Below, one piece after another: positions 50,126 through 56,735 of a stretch of 56,735 bases of DNA. Both the position numbers and the translations under genes were made by a program. The DNA is from JACKAN01 sp964502735. GTDB lineage: Bacteria; Bdellovibrionota; Bdellovibrionia; Bdellovibrionales; UBA1609. The stretch's first letter is position 1; every line of letters starts with the position of its first letter. The DNA is taken from NCBI GenBank assembly GCA_964502735.1, contig CAZCYD010000014.1, positions 1 to 56,735 on the forward strand, written 5' to 3'. The notes below the pieces were generated by a model. It worked only from the letters and a program-made list of their open reading frames with translations. It was not told the DNA's origin and searched no databases.

Positions 50126-52948
50126 ATGAATTATAAACGCATTTTACTAATCTCATATTTTTTCTTACTACTTACAATTGGCCACCGAGCTATGGCTAAA
50201 CTGGTTTTTGAGAATATACCAAAATCTGTAATATCGAGCCTAAAAGAAGCACACCCTGGCTTATTCAAGGATTCACCAACCCCCAGAGAAGCTGACAGAA
50301 TTGTTACCGTATTAATGGGTACACAATTATTTAACAATATTGCTATTCATAAGCACGATGAAACCTTTAAAGTAACTGGATACAATATAAAGAAGATAAA
50401 GGATATTCAATTTACTGGAAATAAATCAATATCAGATGACAAGCTTCTTGAAGCTATAGACTTTAACATTGGTGATATATTTAATAGAAAGAAAATCTCT
50501 TCATCAGTTAACTCTCTAGTAGAGTTTTATGGAGATAGTGGGTTCTTCAGTACTCAAATAGAGGTTTCTGTATTAAATGACAGTCCCAATTACTTGGATA
50601 TCATTTTTATAATCAAAGAAGGTGAACCTTGTTTAATAAAAAGTTTGCGCATTGAATCGGAAAACTCACCCCTAAACGAGGTCCTCTCACGAAAAACTGC
50701 AAAATATAAAAATAGCTATTTTAGTCAGGCTACCATAAAAAAAATTGAAACCACAATGAAAGACCATCTTAAAGAAAAAGTGTTCCTACGTTCGAAAGTA
50801 GAGCAGGTCAGATCTACTTACAACGAAAGCCGAACTTCTGCTGAACTTCAATACCGAATCATAGAACCCTATAGTTATGAACTAATCATTAAAGGAAACA
50901 ATGGGCTTTCCCAGAGTGAGATCAGAAGAGAGGTTTCTCTAAAAGAATTTGAAATCTCAACGCTGTCGCCCTCACTAGAAGTCGAACAGAAAACAAAACG
51001 CCTTTATCTTAAAAAAGGCTACCCCCACGCTAAAGTTTCAAGTACAGAAAGATCAAAATCTGATAGATTTTCTAAGCAAATACTACTAGATATAGAAGAA
51101 GGGCCACGAGTAAGAATTGAAAGTTTAAATGTTGTGGGAAGAATTTCTCGACCTGAAAAATATTATTCAGATTTTATATTTAATAATAGCTCTGATATTT
51201 TAAAAAATAAATATTACAACCGAAGTGATCTTGAACTTGGCTACGAAAATCTTATAACTCACTTAAAAAATAATGGTTACTTAGATGCAAAGGTACACTC
51301 CGCAAGAGTCGATTTTAGCAAAACAAAAGACAAAGCAAAAATCCAAATCGTCATGGATGAAGGTCCATTGACTCAAATTAGAAGCATTCGATTTAGAGGT
51401 TTAAAAGCCTACTCCCAAGAAGAGTTATCCAAAATATTTAAACTAAAAACAAACACACCTCTGCGCCTCGATCATTTAGAGGAAAACATCAATAATATTC
51501 GCCAACACTACTTATCAAACGGCTATTTAGAAATGAAATTAATTGGAGGGAAAGAAGATCTTATCATCTACAACGCAAAGAGAACTGATGCCACCATTAA
51601 TTTGAAAATCCATGAAGGACCTCAAATAACTATTGGCTCAGTTGTGTTGGAAGGTAACGACTTTACTCGGGATCGGGTCATACTCAATGAAATTGAGCCT
51701 ATTCCCGGAGAAATACTTACCCAACAGAGGGTAGATCAAATCTTATTGCGTTTAAATCGCTTGGGATTTTTCTCTCGAGTTAATTTGAGAACTCTAGAGG
51801 AAGGAACTTCAATACCTGAGAGAACCCTCATAATCTCCGTATCAGAACGGGAACCTGGATTATTCCGCGCTGGTGTAGGTATCACCAGTGAAGATAATTT
51901 GACTATACGTGGATTTTTAGGCGTATCCTATAACAATCTAAGAGGAACCGGCCGTGGGCTTTCTGGCCGCTTTGATACTCAATCAAACGTTACCGAAAGC
52001 CAAATATTTCAAGGTCGATTTACTCTTGGTTATTTAGAACCTTTTTTGTTAGAAACAAGAACGCGGGGGCGCGTCAACCTCACATATAGACTTGATGAAA
52101 CAGAATATATATCAAGCACCCAAACAGCAAAAATGAGAGAAAGTAGTCAACTGGATTTCCTATTAGAAAGAGAATTCTCTGAACAGCATAAACTAATTTG
52201 GACAGCATGGAGTTTAGAAAGTGAAAGAACTTTTGAGAAGCCGGCATCCTCAGACTCTAGAGAAAGTAAAATTGCGGCTATTGGACCTTTAATAACTCTA
52301 GACTATCGCAACAACCCCTTCCTACCTACGGAAGGAAGCTTTACTCGCTGGGAAACACAATATTCCAACCCTTTACTTGGAAGTTCTGAAGGTGTTGAAT
52401 TTATTCGAACTGACTTAAGGTATAGTTTTTATTTGCCATTAACAACTACTGGCATTGTCTGGGCTAACAATATATCTGGTGGATACTTAAAAAATCTGTC
52501 TGATTTATCTGGAGGCGGCGTGCCCAGTTCAAGAGGTTTTACACTCCATGGTCAATCTAAAATTCGCGGTTTTGGAGGATCGAATCGAGCCGAACATATA
52601 CCTAATATCACTCAGTTTGACTCTCTCAATAATGTAATTCGCGGAGAAAGTCACTACTACATGTTAAAAACTGAAGTCCGTTGGCCCATACCCAGCTTAG
52701 AGCCACTCGCTATGGCCATTTTTTACGATGTCGGTGCAATTGAATTCACAGACTCAGACAAACAGTGTACTTCATTTGAAGTGTCTTCCAGAACTTGCGT
52801 ATCTACGAATCCTATCAGACAAAGCTTAGGAGTCGGAATTCATCTAAACACTCCCCTCGGCCCCATTGTTCTAGAAGTCGCCAGAAAAATTAACCCAAGA
52901 ATTGGTGAACGTTTAGATCGTATCCATTTTAGTATTGGTTCATTCTGA
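50126..52948 (+). CDS. Omp85-family outer-membrane protein (BamA/TamA-like), 940 aa
   Basis: Signal peptide (about 1-24, ending AMA), a series of POTRA domains (about 80-580; clear units begin KIKDIQFTGN, and TIGSVVLEGNDFTRDRVILN) and a C-terminal beta-barrel of about 350 residues with VNLTYRLDETEYISS, SRGFTLHGQSKIRGFGG and a final Phe (HFSIGSF), the C-terminal signal of barrel proteins. At 940 aa it is longer than E. coli TamA (577) or BamA (810), with extra POTRA units. The TamB neighbour favours a TamA role; the length would also fit a second BamA. Confidence 0.93.
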   Translation: MNYKRILLISYFFLLLTIGHRAMAKLVFENIPKSVISSLKEAHPGLFKDSPTPREADRIVTVLMGTQLFNNIAIHKHDETFKVTGYNIKKIKDIQFTGNKSISDDKLLEAIDFNIGDIFNRKKISSSVNSLVEFYGDSGFFSTQIEVSVLNDSPNYLDIIFIIKEGEPCLIKSLRIESENSPLNEVLSRKTAKYKNSYFSQATIKKIETTMKDHLKEKVFLRSKVEQVRSTYNESRTSAELQYRIIEPYSYELIIKGNNGLSQSEIRREVSLKEFEISTLSPSLEVEQKTKRLYLKKGYPHAKVSSTERSKSDRFSKQILLDIEEGPRVRIESLNVVGRISRPEKYYSDFIFNNSSDILKNKYYNRSDLELGYENLITHLKNNGYLDAKVHSARVDFSKTKDKAKIQIVMDEGPLTQIRSIRFRGLKAYSQEELSKIFKLKTNTPLRLDHLEENINNIRQHYLSNGYLEMKLIGGKEDLIIYNAKRTDATINLKIHEGPQITIGSVVLEGNDFTRDRVILNEIEPIPGEILTQQRVDQILLRLNRLGFFSRVNLRTLEEGTSIPERTLIISVSEREPGLFRAGVGITSEDNLTIRGFLGVSYNNLRGTGRGLSGRFDTQSNVTESQIFQGRFTLGYLEPFLLETRTRGRVNLTYRLDETEYISSTQTAKMRESSQLDFLLEREFSEQHKLIWTAWSLESERTFEKPASSDSRESKIAAIGPLITLDYRNNPFLPTEGSFTRWETQYSNPLLGSSEGVEFIRTDLRYSFYLPLTTTGIVWANNISGGYLKNLSDLSGGGVPSSRGFTLHGQSKIRGFGGSNRAEHIPNITQFDSLNNVIRGESHYYMLKTEVRWPIPSLEPLAMAIFYDVGAIEFTDSDKQCTSFEVSSRTCVSTNPIRQSLGVGIHLNTPLGPIVLEVARKINPRIGERLDRIHFSIGSF

Positions 52949-53189
52949 TTTTAAATCATAACCTTCCAGAACCTTTGTCCAGTTTTGAGATCAAAGTCTC
53001 TCAGACCTAAAGCCAACTTAACCAAAGGCCGACAATTTTTTATCGGCAGTGAAGCCATCAACAAAAGAAATGAAATGAACTGAAAGACAGACAGTGAAAT
53101 GGAACGGAAACCTCACACCCGTCAGCAGTAACAACGGCAGGTCATAGAAAGAGCTATCGCAGGACTGCCCAGATTAATACGAGGTCACC
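52949..53189. other. intergenic region, 241 bp
   Basis: No gene seen. A small hairpin GCCGA-TCGGC lies at about 53027-53046. The ribosome binding site for the following protease gene is weak (CGAGGTCACC). Confidence 0.35.
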
Positions 53190-54164
53190 ATGTCAAATCA
53201 CAATTCGTACTCAACAGCTTTTTTTATTATATTATTTTTTTTCTCGACAGTTATTCCAGTTGAATCTCAATCAAGGCAAAATAAAAAAAACCATAATGAG
53301 TCCCTGCTAAAACAAAATAGATCAGATGTCGCTAATCAAAATCAGATTTCTCCAACCGTTATTTATGGAGAAGACAATCGTAAAGATCTCTTTGAAGTAC
53401 AAAATCCAAAAATGATTAGTTTTGCTCAATCTACCGTAGCCCTGATTGAAAATCAAAAAATTAGACATATTGACGAATCGACCATTGAGCTTAAATCACG
53501 AAAATTTGGAGAGGCCTACAGCCTCTGCGAAGGTGAACCCTTTAGAGAACAACCTACTGTAGCATTTTGCTCTGGATTTTTTATTGGCAAAGATCTTATT
53601 ATCACAGCAGGACATTGCATAAGAAACCTTCAATCATGCAAAAATACAAAGTTTGTTTTTGATTTTGCGCTTAACTCATCAAGTGACTCCCCTGAGTCTG
53701 TCAAAGCCGATCAAGTTTACAACTGTTCTCAGCTTATTCACTCGGAGGTTAATGCTTCAGGGGCTGATTTTGCAATTGTACAATTAGATAGAGAAGTTTT
53801 GAATAGAACATCTCTTTCACTTAGAACTTCTGGACAGATAGGTATAAATGAGAATATCACCGTAATTGGGCATCCATCAGGCCTTCCAACAAAAGTTGCG
53901 GATGGTGCTACGGTTCGCTCACGGGCTAATCAACACTTTGTTACAAATCTAGATACCTATGGAGGAAACTCTGGGTCTGCTGTAATTAATGATAATACTG
54001 GAGATGTAGAAGGCATATTAGTTCGAGGAGCTACCGATTTTGTTTACAGGAATGGTTGTCGCGCCTCAAATGTATGTGCTGAAAATGGTTGCAGAGGTGA
54101 GGATGTCTCAAATATCTCAGAAGTTCTCAAACACCTGCCAACGTCCTATTTCTCTCATCATTAG
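53190..54164 (+). CDS. secreted trypsin-like (S1) serine protease, 324 aa
   Basis: Signal peptide (about 8-27), a Gln/Asn-rich spacer to about 100, then a chymotrypsin-fold domain. Catalytic residues are visible: His142 in ITAGHCIR, Asp193 in GADFAIVQLD and Ser261 in GGNSGSAV. The sequence NLDTYGGNSGSAV, with Asn-Ser rather than Asp-Ser, is the pattern of V8/glutamyl-endopeptidase-like and Tritrpticin-like S1B enzymes. Cys pairs (about 113/127, 143/150, and a C-terminal trio) suggest disulfides. Likely secreted, perhaps used in prey or peptide digestion; that is inference. Confidence 0.9.
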   Translation: MSNHNSYSTAFFIILFFFSTVIPVESQSRQNKKNHNESLLKQNRSDVANQNQISPTVIYGEDNRKDLFEVQNPKMISFAQSTVALIENQKIRHIDESTIELKSRKFGEAYSLCEGEPFREQPTVAFCSGFFIGKDLIITAGHCIRNLQSCKNTKFVFDFALNSSSDSPESVKADQVYNCSQLIHSEVNASGADFAIVQLDREVLNRTSLSLRTSGQIGINENITVIGHPSGLPTKVADGATVRSRANQHFVTNLDTYGGNSGSAVINDNTGDVEGILVRGATDFVYRNGCRASNVCAENGCRGEDVSNISEVLKHLPTSYFSHH

Positions 54165-54506
54165 GATACAATTAGTTGGCATTTCAACAAAGATGATGAG
54201 GGGCTGTCTTTTTATTCTTCATCGTCTTGAGCGATGAAGCCCCTTTCAACAATCTCAACAAGTTGCAAACAATCTGTGCACGATGTCTCCCAGTTCTTTA
54301 TGTTAAAAATTCAAATTCAGTGACAAATCTTGTTTCAAGGACTAAGTCCAACCATGTAATTTATCTAGTAAGTAACAATTTTTGCCTCCCTAGATCCTCA
54401 TAATATGTACCTGCTGAAATCTTGATTATGGTCTCTTAATTGCTATTTAGAGAATCAATCCTCTCATGAGGAGTTTAAACTTATTTTTCATCTTCTAAGG
54501 AGACTT
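54165..54506. other. intergenic region, 342 bp, with a stem-loop
   Basis: Holds a stem (TTCATCG at 54218-54224, CGATGAA at 54232-54238, loop of 7) inside GGGGCT and AGCCCC (54200-54205 and 54238-54243), which may end the protease transcript, although the trailing T-run is short. A stretch near 54400-54500 should hold the promoter of the small gene at 54507. No other gene is visible. Confidence 0.45.
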
Positions 54507-54668
54507 ATGGGTCAACAATCTAAAATAGTTCAGTTCATAATTTTAGTGGTTGGTTTTGTCGCGCTAGCTATTATATCACAGATGCAAGAGCCGAAAATAA
54601 CTAATCTGGAAACAGTTCAGAAAATAAACTATGAAACCTTAACTGTAGCCAGTCTGAAAGTAAAATAA
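54507..54668 (+). CDS. small single-helix membrane protein, 53 aa
   Basis: ATG at 54507 with a very good ribosome binding site (AAGGAGA, 5 bases upstream). The frame runs 53 codons to TAA: MGQQSKIVQF, a strong membrane helix (FIILVVGFVALAIIS), then a polar tail that ends SLKVK. No family recognised. Convergent with the Cys-rich gene; only 24 bases separate the ends. Codon use and the ribosome binding site argue for a real gene. Confidence 0.6.
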   Translation: MGQQSKIVQFIILVVGFVALAIISQMQEPKITNLETVQKINYETLTVASLKVK

Positions 54669-54692
54669 CTTAAAACACGAATTAAAAATTAA

Positions 54693-56549
54693 TTACCTTT
54701 TGCCAGATCTGGGAAAAACTCCTTGCAAGGCTCCACAATCATAAAGCTCTCCATTTTTACACAAGCGCTGTGCTACAGAGTTGTGAGTTGATGATGTAAA
54801 AATTGACTCTTCTCGAAAGGTAAGAATATCGCTGGGTAAACTTCCTGCAGGATAGCGATTAGCGCTAGATCCAAGTCCACCACCGCCTGCAGAGGCTGTT
54901 CCATAAGATAAGCTACGACAAATGGGAGAAGCACTATTAATAGGTTGACAACAGTAATAGTCAACACAAGCCGGAGTGTCTCGGTATTGAATATTGGCAC
55001 AATTAACTTCGGGCTTTATACATTTATTGTCGGCTACAGTCTCCAAATTTTTGTCATCAGCATTGTTATTTTCCTCTGAGTTACCAGCCTGTTGAGAGCC
55101 TTCAGAGTTAGCTCCACCTTGCCCACTCTCTGGAGCACCTGGGTTTCTCCACGAAAAAAATAATTTTGAACTGTCAATAGAGTTACAAAGAGGATCCTTT
55201 CCTCCTACTCCCATCACGCTACAAGCTTCCATAAGAGCCGCATAACTGTCGTAAGCACTGGGAAAACAACTAGGTTGGTTAATATCCGTTAGACAGCTCT
55301 TTCCTCCATTCGCCCCGGCTTCATTAACCTGTCTCACCCAAGCACAGGCTGGAGAGGACATTCCCCCGCCACCATTATTACAGTAATCTAGCGCAAGTCT
55401 ATAAACGCAATAATTACTCCCCTCTCCGAGATCTTCGCCTTCGCTGTGGCAAAAGTGACTATTAAAAAGCCGACAATCACCAAATTCACTAGTTTGACAT
55501 TGAGCTGTCATTCTAGCTTCACAAGCTTGATCTTTCCAATACTCTGGTTTTTTAATATGGCAAGTGCCCTCATGCCCTCCGGCACCCTCTCGCGTATCTT
55601 CCATAAAAGCATTACACAAAGCCTTTTGCATTTTCTCTGTGCCTTGATTTGCCAAATAACCCATCATTGCGGAATTGTCAGAACCACTATTAAAACACAT
55701 ACTCGAAAGTTCTGAGTTGGTATAACACTTTTCTTGATCCTTACCGTAACTTAAACACTGACCACCTGACTCTTGGGTGGACACGGTAAACCCATTTCCT
55801 CCCCCACTGCCATCACCATTTCCATCTTTATCTTTTTTGCCCAGCATTTGAGACCCCAAATATCCCAGACCAGCCCCTACTGCCAGCATACCCATATTGC
55901 TACCGAGTGCATCAGATATACTCTTGGAAACCGATGACCCACTTGCATTGATGGCGTAACCAAGAGCATTTTCTTGGGCTTTACGGTTCATTTCAGCAAT
56001 AACAGGCCTGATTCTGTTCTCAACAGCATTTGAAAATTGTATCAAACTCTGTTCACAAGACACGGCCGCAGCTGAAAGCTGAGGATCGGCCTTTCTGGGC
56101 CCAATAGAACTTGCCGCTCCTTTAACTTGTCTTATAAATTCCTCTCTTTGTTGTGAGCAAATCTTCATGGCCTCCACATACTTTGCTCCCGCTGAGGCAT
56201 GGACCATTTTGCCAACACCCAGCAAATCAGAAGCCCCGGCGGCTTGTTGTGAGGCCCCTGAATCTGCTAGTGCATCCAAACTAGCTCCCCCATGTTCTGC
56301 AAGACCAGCTGCCCCAGCTCCCTCTAACAAATTTCCCTTTGCTAGCGACTCTTCGCATATTCTAACTGCATTGTTTCCAGCATTATTAACAGCAGATCCA
56401 CCATCAGAAAGTATTTGTGTCCCACACGAAAAACTTTCTGATGCTGATGATATCTTGGGAACGAGAAAAATAAATATAGCTATAAATAAAAAGTTGAGAT
56501 TATTGAAAAGTGAGAATTTAAAATTATTGGAATTTATTAAGCCATCCAT
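54693..56549 (-). CDS. large Cys-rich secreted protein, 618 aa
   Basis: Unrecognised. Signal peptide (about 15-36, ending ISSAS), then an Ala/Gly-rich helical region (about 50-215), one possible membrane or fibre segment with a glycine zipper (MGMLAVGAGLGYLGSQMLGK, about 216-235), a Gly/Asp spacer, and a Cys-rich second half. I count about 28 Cys in all, mostly in the second half, in short spaced groups such as DYYCCQP, so many disulfides are likely, outside the cytoplasm. The ATG follows AGGAGA. Such proteins are common in Bdellovibrio-like genomes without a known role. Confidence 0.82.
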   Translation of the reverse strand: MDGLINSNNFKFSLFNNLNFLFIAIFIFLVPKISSASESFSCGTQILSDGGSAVNNAGNNAVRICEESLAKGNLLEGAGAAGLAEHGGASLDALADSGASQQAAGASDLLGVGKMVHASAGAKYVEAMKICSQQREEFIRQVKGAASSIGPRKADPQLSAAAVSCEQSLIQFSNAVENRIRPVIAEMNRKAQENALGYAINASGSSVSKSISDALGSNMGMLAVGAGLGYLGSQMLGKKDKDGNGDGSGGGNGFTVSTQESGGQCLSYGKDQEKCYTNSELSSMCFNSGSDNSAMMGYLANQGTEKMQKALCNAFMEDTREGAGGHEGTCHIKKPEYWKDQACEARMTAQCQTSEFGDCRLFNSHFCHSEGEDLGEGSNYCVYRLALDYCNNGGGGMSSPACAWVRQVNEAGANGGKSCLTDINQPSCFPSAYDSYAALMEACSVMGVGGKDPLCNSIDSSKLFFSWRNPGAPESGQGGANSEGSQQAGNSEENNNADDKNLETVADNKCIKPEVNCANIQYRDTPACVDYYCCQPINSASPICRSLSYGTASAGGGGLGSSANRYPAGSLPSDILTFREESIFTSSTHNSVAQRLCKNGELYDCGALQGVFPRSGKR

Positions 56550-56735
56550 AATACAGAAATCTCCTAAAAGTTCAGATATGACGTCTGGACTTTCTTATTA
56601 TGCCGTATCGGGATGAAACATTACAAACTTTAGTAAAGCCTTGTCTCAAATTGAGAAAAATCGTAACAAATTCAAAACACCGAATTGATCCGAAATTATC
56701 GCCACCAAGGTGTCGCAATATAGGACAAAAGTCTG

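Noticed and set aside
56167..56616. 149-aa plus-strand ORF rich in Ala, Pro and Ser
   Set aside because: Antisense of the Ala/Gly-rich start of the Cys-rich gene, which produces such composition by itself.
1..56735. CRISPR arrays, tRNA or rRNA genes, insertion sequences, att sites
   Set aside because: No regularly spaced repeats, no cloverleaf-like or rRNA-like segment and no intact transposase seen on either strand.

Overview
The window looks like chromosomal DNA of a Gram-negative, A+T-rich bacterium, most likely a member of Bdellovibrionota (Bdellovibrio-like). The Gram-negative envelope is shown by lpxC, kdsA, an LptF/LptG permease, a BamA/TamA-type Omp85 protein, TamB and many lipoproteins. 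The lineage call is inference: it rests on the style of the genes (a TIGR02147/DUF4423-like HTH regulator, many secreted proteases, a long Cys-rich secreted protein, REC-PATAN-J-TPR signalling proteins), not on a marker gene. I see no rRNA, tRNA, CRISPR array, insertion sequence or prophage.

Layout. 1-540: tightly stacked small minus-strand ORFs, perhaps remains of a mobile-element gene. 574-6694: metal transport, with a DUF2231-like membrane protein, a P-type cation ATPase, and a divergent cueR/copA copper-efflux pair that has a 19-bp-spacer MerR-type promoter on each side. 6710-10259: a four-gene minus-strand operon (SxtJ-like, DUF5989, NodU/CmcH carbamoyltransferase, SGNH-like), probably for carbamoylation of an extracellular glycan or other secreted product. 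10590-13122: an envelope/stress cassette (DUF1328, OmpA lipoprotein, YqjD-like and YqjE-like proteins). 13219-20787: accessory genes, two of them with apparent frameshifts: an outer-membrane-type protein, an HTH regulator, a nitroreductase, a lipocalin, an M48 protease, and a subtilase joined to a membrane segment and a PilZ domain and interrupted at a run of nine G.

21066-32839: core envelope functions: ppiD, then mreC-mreD-mrdA-rodA for rod shape, thioredoxin, two receiver-domain proteins, kdsA and an LPS permease. 32814-38536: dprA and a split comEC (DNA uptake), a LysM protein and a CpoB-like TPR lipoprotein. 38523-44932: ald, lpxC, ruvCAB, a TPR protein and efp. 45056-52948: a three-gene operon with an unknown TPR-like protein, TamB and an Omp85 protein. 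53190-56549: a secreted trypsin-like protease, a 53-residue membrane protein and a Cys-rich secreted protein.

The most striking unexplained structure is a set of three very long, nearly perfect inverted repeats (29740-29869, 33772-33935, 40837-40970) between genes. The first and third are relatives: they share their outer ends and a central hairpin, while the arm sequence in between differs and yet stays complementary in each copy. Other points of interest are the subtilase-TM-PilZ architecture with its poly-G interruption, the conserved carbamoyltransferase module, and a secreted 39-residue peptide translated behind cueR.
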